DNA of 64,000 nucleotides from Methylibium rhizosphaerae (lineage in GTDB: Bacteria > Pseudomonadota > Gammaproteobacteria > Burkholderiales > Burkholderiaceae_C), in assembly GCF_006386545.1 (NCBI RefSeq), contig NZ_SWAR01000006.1:62001-126000 (forward strand). The letters run 5' to 3'. A program made the position numbers and the translations under genes. Positions 17,190-30,023 of this stretch are shown here, piece after piece; the first letter of the stretch is position 1, and each line of letters opens with the position of its first letter. The notes under the pieces are model-generated. The model was not told where the DNA came from and made no database searches. It saw only the letters and a list, made by a program, of their open reading frames with translations.

Positions 17190-17699
17190 ATGGAAGCTCC
17201 CGCCATTTCGCTTGTCAGCCCCGACGCGCCGGAACTGATCGAAGCCACCCGCGCGATCTTTCGCGAGTACGCCCAGGCGCTCGGCGTCGACCTGTGCTTC
17301 CAGAACTTCGAGCAGGAGCTCGCGACGCTGCCGGGCCAGTACGCCGCACCGCACGGGTTGCTGCTGCTGGCCTTCCTGGACGGCGAGCTGGCCGGCTGCG
17401 GCGGCTTCCGGCCGCTGCACGAGGCCGACTACCCCAATGCCTGCGAGATGAAGCGCCTGTACGTGCGCAAGGCGTTCCGCCGCTTCGGCATCGGCCGGCT
17501 GCTGGCGCAGGCGCTCATCGACCGTGCACGGGAGGCCGGCTACTCGACCATGCTCCTCGACACGCTGGATGACATGGAGGCCGCTCGCGGCCTGTACGAA
17601 ACGCTGGGTTTCGAGAACGTGCCGCCGTATTACTACAACCCGCTGCCGGGTGCGCACTATCTGAAGGCCGACCTGGATTCGGTCGTTTCCCGCTACTGA
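17190..17699 (+). CDS. GNAT-family N-acetyltransferase
   Basis: The 169-residue cytosolic protein has the GNAT acetyl-CoA site in the stretch RLYVRKAFRRFGIGRLLAQA (R-x-x-G-x-G/A form) and the later GYSTMLLDT and LYETLGFENVPPYYYNP segments. The acceptor molecule cannot be predicted. A TACACT element at 17148-17153 is a candidate -10 box. It lies 12 bp upstream of the aldolase gene in the same direction, so the two may be cotranscribed. Confidence 0.88.
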   Translation: MEAPAISLVSPDAPELIEATRAIFREYAQALGVDLCFQNFEQELATLPGQYAAPHGLLLLAFLDGELAGCGGFRPLHEADYPNACEMKRLYVRKAFRRFGIGRLLAQALIDRAREAGYSTMLLDTLDDMEAARGLYETLGFENVPPYYYNPLPGAHYLKADLDSVVSRY

Positions 17700-17711
17700 C
17701 TGGAGCCCCAC

Positions 17712-18518
17712 ATGAACGCGTTCAGACACCTGCTCAAGGCCGCGGGGGCACACCCGCCGGTGGGTACGTGGATCATGTCGGCCAGCCCGATGGTGGCCGA
17801 GGCAGTGGGGCATGCCGGCTTCGACTGGGGCGTGCTCGACATGGAGCATGCGCCGGCCGACATGATGGAAGTCATCCACATGCTGCAGGCGGTCTCGTCC
17901 ACCAAGATGGTGCCGGTGGTGCGGGTGCCCTGGAACGATGTGGTGACGATCAAGCGGGTGCTGGACGCCGGTGCCACCACGCTGCTGGTGCCGCTGGTGC
18001 AGAACGCCGACGAGGCGCGCCACGCGGTGGCGGCCACGCGGTATCCGCCGCAGGGCGTGCGCGGCGTGGCCGGCATGACGCGGGCATCGCGTTTCGGCGC
18101 GGCGCACAACTACCTGCAGCATGCCAATGCCGACATGGGCGTGATCGTCCAGCTCGAGACGCCCCAGGCCCTGCAGCAGCTCGAAGCCATCGCGGCGGTC
18201 GAGGGCGTGGATGCGCTGTTCATCGGTCCGGCCGACCTGTCGGCGGCGATGGGCCACCTGGGCCAGCTCACCCATCCGGCCGTGCTCGAGCAGATGAGTC
18301 GTGCCGTCAAGCGCGCCAAGGACGCCGGCAAGCCGATCGGCACGCTGGGCGCCACGCCGGAGATCGTGGCGCAGTACCGCGCCATCGGCTTCGACTTCGT
18401 CGCGATCTCGTCCGACCTCAGCCTGCTGGTGCGCAGCGCGCAGCTGGCGATCTCGGCCTTGCGCACGCAGGAGACGTCGATCGTCCACTCGCTCACGACC
18501 GGCACCCACGGCTACTGA
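17712..18518 (+). CDS. HpcH/HpaI-family class II aldolase
   Basis: The 268-residue protein has the family marks: WGVLDMEHAPAD near residue 40, a VQLET metal-ligand segment and the FIGPADLSAAMG loop. HpcH/HpaI enzymes are metal-dependent aldolases that split 2-keto-3-deoxy acids (for example 2-dehydro-3-deoxyglucarate or 4-hydroxy-2-oxoheptanedioate) to pyruvate and an aldehyde. It is cytosolic. GGAG lies upstream of the ATG. The aldose epimerase and gluconolactonase-like genes downstream point to sugar-acid catabolism rather than aromatic degradation, but this rests on neighbourhood only. Confidence 0.9.
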   Translation: MNAFRHLLKAAGAHPPVGTWIMSASPMVAEAVGHAGFDWGVLDMEHAPADMMEVIHMLQAVSSTKMVPVVRVPWNDVVTIKRVLDAGATTLLVPLVQNADEARHAVAATRYPPQGVRGVAGMTRASRFGAAHNYLQHANADMGVIVQLETPQALQQLEAIAAVEGVDALFIGPADLSAAMGHLGQLTHPAVLEQMSRAVKRAKDAGKPIGTLGATPEIVAQYRAIGFDFVAISSDLSLLVRSAQLAISALRTQETSIVHSLTTGTHGY

Positions 18519-18572
18519 GCCCGGCCTCGGCGCCGCGGCGGTTACAGCGAAGTACCGCACTAGGATCGGCGC

Positions 18573-19430
18573 ATGAGCCTCGTTGTCCCGCCTGCCGTCG
18601 AACTGCGCTCGGGCGCATTGCGCCTGGCCCTGCGACCCGACCTGGGCGGCTGCATCGCCGGGCTGTGGTTCGACACGATGCCGGTGCTGCGTTCGGTCGA
18701 GCCGGCCGGGCTGCAAAGCGCGCGGCTTGCGGGTAGCTATCCGCTGCTGCCGTATTCCAACCGCATCGCCGACGGCCGCTTCGGCTGGCGCGGGCAGCAG
18801 TACCAGCTGCCGCTCAATGACCCGCCCCATGCGCTGCACGGCGTGGGGCTGGCCGCGCCCTGGCGCATCGAGCAGGCGGATGAATCCGAGGTTCGCCTGC
18901 TGCTGGAGCAGCCCGCGGGCGAGGCGTGGCCATTCGCGTTCGAGGCGCGCCAGCGCTTCGTGCTGAGCCCCGATGCCTTGCGATGCGAGATGAGCGTGGT
19001 CAATCGCGCGGTGCACGAAGCGCCGGTGGGCCTGGGCTGGCATCCGTTCTTCCCGAAGCGCAGGCGCAGCCACCTGCGGGCCGAGGTGGCGGGGCGCTGG
19101 GAGATGGACGGCCGCAAGCTGCCGTGCGCCCGCGTGCCGGTGAGCGGCCTCGACGCCGACATCGCGCAGCTGGACCTGGACCACTGCTTCGACGGCTGGT
19201 CCGGCCAGGCTCACCTGCATGACGAACTGCTGGCGCTGACGCTGAGCTCTTCGTTGCGCCACCTGGTCGTCTACACGCCGCGCGACAAGGGCGACTACGC
19301 CGTCGAGCCGGTGAGCCACGTCAACAACGCCATCAACCAGGCCGAGCCGGCAGCGCTGGGCCTTGTGGCGCTCGCGCCCGGAGCGGCCGCGAGCGCCTGG
19401 ATGACACTCGAGATCCGACCCCAAAGATGA
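18573..19430 (+). CDS. Aldose 1-epimerase family protein
   Basis: The 285-residue product has the galactose-mutarotase fold signature: YPLLPYSNRIADGRF, an HALHGVG histidine, and GLGWHPFF with the second histidine. The enzyme interconverts alpha and beta anomers of hexoses in the cytosol or periplasm; no signal peptide is visible. A -10-like TAGGAT lies only 6 nt before the ATG with no Shine-Dalgarno, suggesting a very short or absent leader. The stop overlaps the next start as ATGA, so the two are translationally coupled. Confidence 0.9.
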   Translation: MSLVVPPAVELRSGALRLALRPDLGGCIAGLWFDTMPVLRSVEPAGLQSARLAGSYPLLPYSNRIADGRFGWRGQQYQLPLNDPPHALHGVGLAAPWRIEQADESEVRLLLEQPAGEAWPFAFEARQRFVLSPDALRCEMSVVNRAVHEAPVGLGWHPFFPKRRRSHLRAEVAGRWEMDGRKLPCARVPVSGLDADIAQLDLDHCFDGWSGQAHLHDELLALTLSSSLRHLVVYTPRDKGDYAVEPVSHVNNAINQAEPAALGLVALAPGAAASAWMTLEIRPQR

Positions 19431-20338
19431 ACCCTCACACCACCGACATCCAGGCCGTGACGCCGCCCGCGCTGCTGGGCGAATCACCGCTGTGGCATCC
19501 GCAGCAGCAGGTGCTGTACTACTGCGACATCCCGGGCCGGCGCCTGCACCGTCTCGATCCCGCGAGCGGCGCGGCGCACTCGTGGCAGTTCGAGTCCGAC
19601 GTGGCCAGCTGCGCGCCGATCGCAGGTTCGAACGACCTGGTGCTGGCGATGCGCGACGGGCTGTGGCGCTTCGATCCGTCCAGCGGCCGGCGCGAAACGC
19701 TGGCGCCGCCGCCCTACGACCCGCGCGAGGAGCGATTCAACGACGGCAAGTGCGATCCGCAAGGCCGCTTCTGGGTCGGAACGATCTACGAGCCGCGTGA
19801 TCCGGCACTGGCCGCGCTGTACCGCTATGGCGGCGGCGAACTCGTGCGCATGGCCGACGGCATCACCGTGTCGAACGGGCTGGCCTGGAGCCCTGACGGC
19901 CGCACCATGTACTGGTCCGACACCAAGGCCCACACCATCCATGCATTCGATTTCGACGCAGCCTCCGGCTCGCTGTCGAACCGGCGCGTGTTCGCGAGCT
20001 TTGCGCCCAAGCAGCCTGACCAGGATCTCGCCGTCTACGGCGGCCGGCCTGACGGCGCGGCGGTCGATGCCGAGGGCTGCTACTGGGTTGCGATGTTCGA
20101 GGGGCAGCGGGTGCTGCGGCTGTCGCCTGCGGGCGAGGTGCTGCGGGAGGTGAAGCTGTCAGTGCGCTGTCCGACCATGCCGTGTTTCGGCGGCGCCGAC
20201 ATGCGCACGCTGTACATCACGACCTCACGCGAGAAGCGCCCTGCCGAGGAGCTGGCGCAGCAGCCAATGGCCGGATGCGTGCTGGCCTTGCGGGTCGATG
20301 TGCCGGGGCTTCCGGCCAACAGCTGCAGCATGGGCTGA
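19427..20338 (+). CDS. SMP-30/gluconolactonase/LRE-family protein
   Basis: The 303-residue protein has the six-bladed propeller motifs of the family: LLGESPLWHPQQQVLYYCDI (metal-binding Glu), RFNDGKCDPQGRFWVGT, SNGLAWSPDGRTMYWSD and PDGAAVDAEGCYWVAM. These enzymes hydrolyse sugar lactones. It overlaps the epimerase stop by ATGA, so a mutarotase and a lactonase are made together, fitting oxidation of an aldose to its lactone and then to the acid. A sugar dehydrogenase is not present next to it. The substrate is unknown. Confidence 0.9.
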   Translation: MNPHTTDIQAVTPPALLGESPLWHPQQQVLYYCDIPGRRLHRLDPASGAAHSWQFESDVASCAPIAGSNDLVLAMRDGLWRFDPSSGRRETLAPPPYDPREERFNDGKCDPQGRFWVGTIYEPRDPALAALYRYGGGELVRMADGITVSNGLAWSPDGRTMYWSDTKAHTIHAFDFDAASGSLSNRRVFASFAPKQPDQDLAVYGGRPDGAAVDAEGCYWVAMFEGQRVLRLSPAGEVLREVKLSVRCPTMPCFGGADMRTLYITTSREKRPAEELAQQPMAGCVLALRVDVPGLPANSCSMG

Positions 20339-20417
20339 CGCAGCGCGTTCACGCACCTTCGCGCGGCGCTGCGTCGGCGCCACACCGGGCCATGGCGGAG
20401 CCCTGCGGGTTACCACG

Positions 20418-20423
20418 TATAAT
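20418..20423 (+). promoter_or_regulatory. Perfect -10 element (TATAAT) of the ATP synthase operon
   Basis: TATAAT lies 38 nt upstream of the atpI start in the gap after the lactonase gene. No recognisable -35 hexamer is found 16-18 bp upstream in this GC-rich stretch. Transcription is predicted to begin near 20430, giving a leader of about 30 nt. Confidence 0.65.
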
Positions 20424-20461
20424 CATTGGGTTTTGCCGCAACAGCCCGGGGTTTGCCTGTC

Positions 20462-20980
20462 ATGACCGATCCGATCACCGATTCGATCGATCAGCGCGAG
20501 GCGATGAACGGGGCAGATGAGGCAGACGAAGCGCCTTTCAAGAGCCTGACGCGAGAAGAAGCCGAGGCCCTGCGGGCGCAACATCCGCCGCTCTCGCCGT
20601 GGCGGGTCATCGCGGTCCAGGCCGTGGTGGGGCTGGTGATGGCAACACTGTGGTGGAGCCTGAACCGGCAGGGCGGGGCCGGCTGGTCGGCGCTGTATGG
20701 CGCGGCTGCCGTGGTGCTTCCGGGCGCCTTGTTGGCGCGCGGCATCACGACCCGGCTGACCGGAGCGAACCCGGCCGCTGCTGCGGCGAGGTTCCTGCTC
20801 TGGGAGTTGCTGAAGATCATGGTGGCGGTTGCCATGTTGGCGGCTGCCGCAAGAGTTGTGCCCGATCTGAGCTGGCCGGCATTGCTGGTCACGATGATCG
20901 TGTGCCTGAAAGTGAACTGGCTGACCCTGCTCTGGTGGGGTCGCAAGAAGAACCAACAGTCGCTTGTTCGCAAGCGTTGA
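20462..20980 (+). CDS. atpI: ATP synthase accessory protein I
   Basis: The 172-residue protein has a charged cytoplasmic N-terminal region of about 55 residues followed by four membrane segments, as in betaproteobacterial AtpI. AtpI helps to assemble the c-ring and may take part in cation handling. The ATG at 20462 is preferred over an upstream TTG because it fits the promoter position. It is the first gene of the atp operon, 12 bp before atpB. Sequence conservation in this family is low, so the call rests partly on position. Confidence 0.88.
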   Translation: MTDPITDSIDQREAMNGADEADEAPFKSLTREEAEALRAQHPPLSPWRVIAVQAVVGLVMATLWWSLNRQGGAGWSALYGAAAVVLPGALLARGITTRLTGANPAAAAARFLLWELLKIMVAVAMLAAAARVVPDLSWPALLVTMIVCLKVNWLTLLWWGRKKNQQSLVRKR

Positions 20981-20992
20981 CGAGAACTGACG

Positions 20993-22181
<1,189 letters not shown>

Positions 22182-22234
22182 TCGGTCTTTCTCGACCCCG
22201 GTAGTTTTTTCCCCAATCGAGAAAGGTCCGAGCC

Positions 22235-22705
22235 GTGAATCTGAACGCAACGCTGATTGCGCAGATCGTCGTCTTCGCGATCCTGTGGTGGTTCACGATG
22301 AAGTTCGTGTGGCCACCCATCACGAAGGCGCTCGACGAGCGCGCCAAGAAGATCTCGGACGGTCTGGCCGCGGCTGACAAGGCCAAGCTGGAGCTCTCCG
22401 CCGCGAACAAGCGTGTCGAGGAGCAGCTCGCGCAAACCCGCGACGAAAGCGCCAAGCGCCTGGCCGATGCCGAGAAGCATGCCCAGGCCATCATCGAGGA
22501 CGCCAAGAAGCGTGCCGATGAAGAGGCCGCGAAGATCGTTGCTGCTGCGAAGGCCGAGGCCGACCAGCAGACGATCGCCGCGCGCGAAGCCCTGCGCGAG
22601 CAGGTGGCCGCGCTGGCCGTCAAGGGTGCCGAGCAGATCCTGCGTCGCGAGGTCAACGCCGGCGTGCACGCCGAGCTGCTGAACCGCCTGAAGACGGAGC
22701 TCTGA
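22235..22705 (+). CDS. atpF: F1Fo ATP synthase subunit b
   Basis: The 156-residue subunit starts with GTG, preceded by GAAAGG 8 nt upstream. One N-terminal membrane segment (about residues 5-25) is followed by a long Ala/Lys/Glu-rich helix that forms the peripheral stalk dimer, then the conserved [13 protein letters not shown] region that meets delta. It ends two bases before atpH. Confidence 0.97.
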   Translation: MNLNATLIAQIVVFAILWWFTMKFVWPPITKALDERAKKISDGLAAADKAKLELSAANKRVEEQLAQTRDESAKRLADAEKHAQAIIEDAKKRADEEAAKIVAAAKAEADQQTIAAREALREQVAALAVKGAEQILRREVNAGVHAELLNRLKTEL

Positions 22706-22707
22706 CC

Positions 22708-23241
22708 ATGGCCGAGCTCGCAACCATCGCGCGCCCCTATGCCGAGGCGGCCTTCGCGGCTGCCCGCGGCCAGGACGCAAAGGCCTGGGGCGAGCAGCTC
22801 TCGGCCCTGGCCGAAGTGGCCGCCCATCCGCAGCTGCGCCAGTTCGCCGACAACCCCAAGGTCGAGGCTGCGCAGGTGTTCGACGTCATCGCCGGCGTGC
22901 TCAAGCAGCCGCTGGCGCAGGGCGTTGCGAACCTGCTGCGCACCGTGATCGACAACGGCCGCCTCGCGGCGCTGCCGGACGTCGCCGCGCAGTTCCATGC
23001 GCTGGCGAATGCCAGCTCGGGTGTGTCCGATGCCACCGTGTTCAGCGCCTTCCCGATCGACGGCGCCCAGCTCAACGACGTGGTCGCCGCGCTGGAGAAG
23101 CGCTTCGGCCGCAAGCTGGCCGCCACGGTGCAGGTGGACCCGGAGCTGATCGGCGGCATCCGCGTGGTGGTGGGCGACGAAGTGCTCGACACCTCGGTCA
23201 AGGCCAGGCTCGAACGCATGAAGGTCGTGCTGACTGCCTGA
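22708..23241 (+). CDS. atpH: F1Fo ATP synthase subunit delta
   Basis: The 177-residue cytoplasmic subunit has the N-terminal [12 protein letters not shown] segment and the C-terminal [21 protein letters not shown] segment of the delta/OSCP family. It joins the b dimer to the top of F1. It is nearly fused to atpF (2-bp gap) and followed by 95 bp before atpA. Confidence 0.97.
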   Translation: MAELATIARPYAEAAFAAARGQDAKAWGEQLSALAEVAAHPQLRQFADNPKVEAAQVFDVIAGVLKQPLAQGVANLLRTVIDNGRLAALPDVAAQFHALANASSGVSDATVFSAFPIDGAQLNDVVAALEKRFGRKLAATVQVDPELIGGIRVVVGDEVLDTSVKARLERMKVVLTA

Positions 23242-23336
23242 GGTCTTTTGAATCAATCCGCCGGGCTTCGCCGCAAGGTGATCCCGGCTCGGTCGTGAAT
23301 GCCGCGCTAGGCGTCTGATCCGACTGGGAGCAAGCC

Positions 23337-24890
<1,554 letters not shown>

Positions 24891-24919
24891 CGGCCGGCTG
24901 AACCTACAGGAGCACCGTC

Positions 24920-25801
24920 ATGGCGGCAGGCAAGGAAATACGCGGCAAGATCAAATCGGTGGAGAACACCAAGAAGATCACCAAGGCCATGGAGATGGTC
25001 GCCGCCTCCAAGATGCGCAAGGCGCAGGAGCGCATGCGCCACGCCCGTCCGTACGCCGACAAGATCCGCAACATCGCCGCCCACCTGGGCGAGGCGAACC
25101 CCGAGTACGTGCACCCCTTCATGCAGACGCGCGCCGGCACCGGCGGCGCCGGCGTGATCGTGGTGACCACCGACAAGGGGCTATGCGGCGGCCTGAACAC
25201 CAACGTCCTGCGCGCCATGACCGCCAAGCTCAAGGAGCTCGAAGGTCAGAACGTCAAGACGCAGGCAGTGGCCATCGGCAACAAGGGCCTGGGCTTTCTC
25301 AACCGCATCGGCGCCAAGGTGGTGTCGCAGGTCACCCAACTGGGTGACACGCCGCACCTCGAGAAGCTGATCGGCCCGGTGAAGGTGCTGCTCGACCAGT
25401 ACGCCGAAGGCAAGCTGGACGCGGTCTACCTTTGCTACACCCGCTTCATCAACACGATGAAGCAGGAGCCGGTGGTCGAACAGCTGCTGCCGCTGTCGCA
25501 GGCACGGCTTGCGCAGACCGCGGAAGAGAAGCAGGCCTACGGCTGGGACTATCTCTACGAACCCGATGCGAAGAGCGTGATCGACGAGCTGCTGGTGCGC
25601 TATGTCGAGGCCCTGATCTACCAGGCGGTGGCCGAGAACATGGCGTCCGAGCAGTCGGCCCGCATGGTGGCCATGAAGGCCGCGACCGACAACGCCGGCA
25701 ACCTGATCAACGAGCTGAAGCTGGTCTACAACAAGACCCGCCAGGCCGCGATCACCAAGGAACTCTCCGAGATCGTGGGCGGTGCTGCCGCGGTGGGCTG
25801 A
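24920..25801 (+). CDS. atpG: F1Fo ATP synthase subunit gamma
   Basis: The 293-residue central stalk subunit has the N-terminal helix [20 protein letters not shown], the GLCGGLN motif and the C-terminal helix ending in [15 protein letters not shown]. It rotates inside the alpha/beta ring. CAGGAG precedes the ATG. It is followed by a 69-bp gap before atpD. Confidence 0.98.
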   Translation: MAAGKEIRGKIKSVENTKKITKAMEMVAASKMRKAQERMRHARPYADKIRNIAAHLGEANPEYVHPFMQTRAGTGGAGVIVVTTDKGLCGGLNTNVLRAMTAKLKELEGQNVKTQAVAIGNKGLGFLNRIGAKVVSQVTQLGDTPHLEKLIGPVKVLLDQYAEGKLDAVYLCYTRFINTMKQEPVVEQLLPLSQARLAQTAEEKQAYGWDYLYEPDAKSVIDELLVRYVEALIYQAVAENMASEQSARMVAMKAATDNAGNLINELKLVYNKTRQAAITKELSEIVGGAAAVG

Positions 25802-25816
25802 TCGAGCCGCCGCTGA

Positions 25817-27283
<1,467 letters not shown>

Positions 27284-27285
27284 GG

Positions 27286-27374
27286 CAGTGACCGGCGACC
27301 AGTGACCGGTGACCGGGCATGCGCCTGGTACCGTCACTGCATCAAGGTCACTCGTCACTAGTCACGAGTCACTG
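27286..27374. repeat. Heptad-periodic inverted repeat between atpD and atpC
   Basis: The left half (27286-27314) contains 7-bp units GTGACCG, GCGACCA, GTGACCG, GTGACCG in tandem from 27288. The right half (27346-27374) contains GTCACTC, GTCACTA, GTCACGA, GTCACTG in tandem from 27347, and another GTCACTG unit starts at 27333. The two 29-nt halves are inverted copies with 23 of 29 positions pairing, separated by a 31-nt loop. The repeat fills almost the whole gap and ends 8 nt before atpC. It could form a long RNA hairpin affecting atpC translation or transcript stability. No such function is proven. Confidence 0.8.
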
Positions 27375-27382
27375 GAAATTCA

Positions 27383-27799
27383 ATGGCAACCATTCATGTC
27401 GACGTCGTCTCCGCAGAAGAGTCCATCTTCTCGGGCGAGGCGAAGTTCGTCGCGCTGCCGGGTGAAGGCGGCGAGCTGGGCATCCTGCCCAAGCACACGC
27501 CGCTGATCACCCGCATCCGCCCGGGCGCCGTGCGCATCGAGCGGGCCGACAACGGCGAGGAAGAATTCGTGTTCGTGGCCGGCGGCATTCTTGAAGTGCA
27601 GCCGAACTCGGTCACGGTGCTGGCCGACACCGCCATCCGCGGCAAGGACCTCGACGAAGCCAAGGCCACCGAAGCCAAGCGCCTCGCCGAAGAAGCCATG
27701 CGCAATGCCAAGAGCGACATCGACCTGGCCAAGGCCCAGAGCGAGTTCGCCGCCATGGCGGCGCAGATCGCCGCGCTGCGCCGCTTCCGCAAGAAGTAA
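27383..27799 (+). CDS. atpC: F1Fo ATP synthase subunit epsilon
   Basis: The 138-residue subunit has the N-terminal beta-sandwich ([37 protein letters not shown]) and the C-terminal helical hairpin that can inhibit ATP hydrolysis. It has no good Shine-Dalgarno; the heptad repeat lies directly upstream of its start. It is the last gene of the operon and is followed by a strong terminator. Confidence 0.96.
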   Translation: MATIHVDVVSAEESIFSGEAKFVALPGEGGELGILPKHTPLITRIRPGAVRIERADNGEEEFVFVAGGILEVQPNSVTVLADTAIRGKDLDEAKATEAKRLAEEAMRNAKSDIDLAKAQSEFAAMAAQIAALRRFRKK

Positions 27800-27830
27800 G
27801 CAGGCCGCGCGCCAGCGCTGCAACGAGAAA

Positions 27831-27867
27831 CAGCCCGCCGGCCAACGCCGGCGGGCTGTTTGCTTTC
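27831..27867 (+). terminator. Rho-independent terminator of the ATP synthase operon
   Basis: A perfect 12-bp stem (27831-27842 pairs with 27847-27858) with a CAAC loop is followed by TTTGCTTTC. It lies 31 bp after atpC and between converging genes. Its T-rich tail is nearly identical to that of the terminator after the cold-shock gene. Confidence 0.92.
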
Positions 27868-27889
27868 AGGCGGGCGCTTGAGCGAGCCG

Positions 27890-28471
27890 TCAGGGCTTGT
27901 TGGTGCCGCCCGCCTTGGGCGGCACGATGGGCTTGAGCTTGCCGCAGTCGGCACCCAGCCACTTGCCCTGCATCTCCATGTGCATCCTGTGCGGCTGCCC
28001 CTGCCGGTTCGACGTAGCGTCGATCACGGTCGTGTAGCCGGTGTCGCCCTGGAAGCGGGTCTCCCCTTCGGCCACGGTGGGCGGCTGGCCACCGCAGGTG
28101 GAGCGCCACTTCCATGCGGTGGCGCTGCGGCTCAGGATCTCGGTCTTGCAGCCGTGTTCGGCCCCGGCCGAAGTCCAGTCGTCACGCGACAGCGACTCTT
28201 CGCTCAGGCACAGCTTGGCGGTGGTGCTGCCGCCGCCCATCTCGACCCCGCGCTGGCGCATCTGCTCTTCCATGCGCTTGCGCGCTTCGGGCGGCATGTT
28301 CTTCAGGTGCTCGCCCATGTCGGGCATCTTCTGGCCGTTCATCTCGCGCGTCTGCTTCACCTCCCACAGGCCGGCCTTGATGGGCGGGCGGCTCTGCGCC
28401 GGCGCGGCGCCGTGCGCAGCAGCCAGGAGCAGCAGCGCGGGAATCGACAACAGGCGGGCAGTCGTGGCCAT
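27890..28471 (-). CDS. DUF3617-family periplasmic protein
   Basis: The 193-residue product has a signal peptide (ending GAAPAQS) and the pattern of DUF3617: IKAGLWEVKQTREMNG near the N-terminus, a Met-rich spacer, and scattered cysteines in KLCLSEE, GCKTE, STCGG and ADCGK. Family members are small exported proteins of unknown role, common in betaproteobacteria. It converges on the atp operon terminator. Function is unknown. Confidence 0.82.
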   Translation of the reverse strand: MATTARLLSIPALLLLAAAHGAAPAQSRPPIKAGLWEVKQTREMNGQKMPDMGEHLKNMPPEARKRMEEQMRQRGVEMGGGSTTAKLCLSEESLSRDDWTSAGAEHGCKTEILSRSATAWKWRSTCGGQPPTVAEGETRFQGDTGYTTVIDATSNRQGQPHRMHMEMQGKWLGADCGKLKPIVPPKAGGTNKP

Positions 28472-28584
28472 CTTTGCCTCCAGTGGGTGGTAGCGGGCAG
28501 CGGCTGCCCATGATGCACGCGCGGGCGCCGGGGCTCAATCGGTGGAACAGGCAAGCGGCGTGCGCTGCGGCTCCCGGCCGCGGC

Positions 28585-29088
28585 TCACCGCAGGTGCGGC
28601 GCGTCGGGCAGCTCGTTGGGGTTGGCCTGGCCGGCCGCCAGCGGGAAGTGCCGCTCCAGCAGCGCCGTCACCGCGTCGATCGCCGCTGCCAGCCCGGCTT
28701 CGTACCGCCGCGCGGCGAAGTCGGCGGACATCCGGGCCACGACGGCTTCCCATTGCGAGTGCGGCACATGCCGGTCCACGCCCCGGTCGGCCACGATCTC
28801 GATGCGATGTTCGGCCAGCAGCAGGTAGATGAGCACGCCGTTGTTGAGCTCGGTGTCCCACACGCGCAGCTTGCCGAACAGGGTGATGGCCCGCTCACGC
28901 GCCGTGGCGTCGCGCCACAGGTAGCTGAGTGGCAGGCCTGCTTCCACGCACAGGCGGATCTCGCCGCTGTGCCGGGCCTCGCTGGCGCGCACGCGCGCTT
29001 CGAGGTTGGCCAGGGCGGCCGGCCCGAGGGCGCGGCGCGTGTCGCTCTCGTCGAGCCAGCGATGCTTGAGGAGGCGCTTGAGGTTCAT
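28585..29088 (-). CDS. TPM-domain protein (short, cytoplasmic-type)
   Basis: The 167-residue product has a TPM-type domain: EARHSGEIRLCVEAGLPLSY, NGVLIYLLLAEHRIEIVADRG and VDRHVPHSQWEAVV. It has no signal peptide. Such proteins are commonly encoded next to the secreted TPM protein and LemA, and all three lie here in one row on the minus strand. The start is 2 bp after the upstream gene's stop, so the genes are cotranscribed. The exact role is unknown; membrane-protein quality control or envelope maintenance has been proposed for TPM proteins. Confidence 0.82.
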   Translation of the reverse strand: MNLKRLLKHRWLDESDTRRALGPAALANLEARVRASEARHSGEIRLCVEAGLPLSYLWRDATARERAITLFGKLRVWDTELNNGVLIYLLLAEHRIEIVADRGVDRHVPHSQWEAVVARMSADFAARRYEAGLAAAIDAVTALLERHFPLAAGQANPNELPDAPHLR

Positions 29089-29090
29089 GA

Positions 29091-29987
29091 TCACCAGTCC
29101 CCCGAAGCGCCGCCGCCGCCGAAGTCGCCGCCGCCGCCGGACGAGAAGCCGCCGCCGTCGCCGCCGCCGCCCCAGCCGCCACCACCCCCGCCGCCCCAGA
29201 TGATCGGCACGTCGCCACCGCGGCCGCGACGATGGCCGCCGCGAGATGCACCGATACCCATGATGCCCACCAGCACCAGCGTCAGCACCCCGGCCACGCC
29301 GGCCAGCAGTGCGCTGGTGGTGACCCACCAGCCGAGGCCGCCGGCGGCCGCGGCGGTGGCCAGCGAGCCCAGCTTGCGGCCCATCACGCCGGTGAGCACC
29401 GCGCCCAGGATCGGCACGCCCACGAAGAAGAACATGGCCAGCTCTTCCCAGTCGGGGCCGCGGTCGGTCGAGGCGCTGCCGCCGCGTTGCGACGGGGCCG
29501 GCAGCTGTTCGCCGCGGATGCGTGCGATCAGCTCGTCCACCGCGGCATTCAGGCCGCCGGCGTAGTCGCCGGCGCGGAAGGCCGGCCGGATCGAGCGCTC
29601 GATGATCTGCCGCGCCGCGAGGTCGGGCACCGCACCCTCGAGCGCCTTGGCCGGTGCAATGCGCACCTGCCGGTCGTCCTTGGCCACCACGATGAGCAGG
29701 CCGTCGCCGACCTCGCGGCGGCCGATCTTCCAGGCATCGCCCAGCCGCTGGGTGTAGCTGGCGATGTCTTCCGGCCGCGCGGTGGCGACGATCACCACCA
29801 CCATCTGCGGCCCGGCCTCGCGCTCGAACGCGGCCAGCTTGGCCTCCAGTGCGTCGCGCTGGCCCGCGCTCAGCGTGCCGGTCTGGTCGATCACCCGCCC
29901 TGACAGCGGCGGCACCGGCTGCACGTCTTGCGCGGCGGCGCACAGCCCCAGCAGCGCGAGCCAGAGCGCGACGATGAGACGGGTCAC
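29091..29987 (-). CDS. YgcG-like TPM-domain protein with membrane segments and glycine-rich tail
   Basis: The 298-residue protein has a signal peptide (ending CAAAQ) and a periplasmic TPM domain from about residue 30 to 160 (GRVIDQTGTLSAGQRDALE, VGDGLLIVVAKDDRQVRIA). Two or three membrane segments (about 183-247) and a C-terminal tail that is mostly Gly with Ser, Asp and Trp follow. The layout matches the YgcG group. It is the middle gene of lemA - TPM - TPM. The glycine-rich tail is a family feature and not a repeat artefact. Confidence 0.85.
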   Translation of the reverse strand: MTRLIVALWLALLGLCAAAQDVQPVPPLSGRVIDQTGTLSAGQRDALEAKLAAFEREAGPQMVVVIVATARPEDIASYTQRLGDAWKIGRREVGDGLLIVVAKDDRQVRIAPAKALEGAVPDLAARQIIERSIRPAFRAGDYAGGLNAAVDELIARIRGEQLPAPSQRGGSASTDRGPDWEELAMFFFVGVPILGAVLTGVMGRKLGSLATAAAAGGLGWWVTTSALLAGVAGVLTLVLVGIMGIGASRGGHRRGRGGDVPIIWGGGGGGGWGGGGDGGGFSSGGGGDFGGGGASGDW

Positions 29988-30023
29988 GTGAGCGCCCAGC
30001 AGTTGCGGTGCGTCGGCCGCCGC

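Noticed and set aside
17043-19487. 814-codon open frame on the minus strand across four plus-strand genes
   Set aside because: The plus-strand genes have clear families and start/stop coupling; the antisense frame is composition-driven.
29101-29210. Apparent GGC/GCC simple repeat
   Set aside because: It is the glycine-rich tail of a TPM protein, a family feature, and not a stand-alone repeat.
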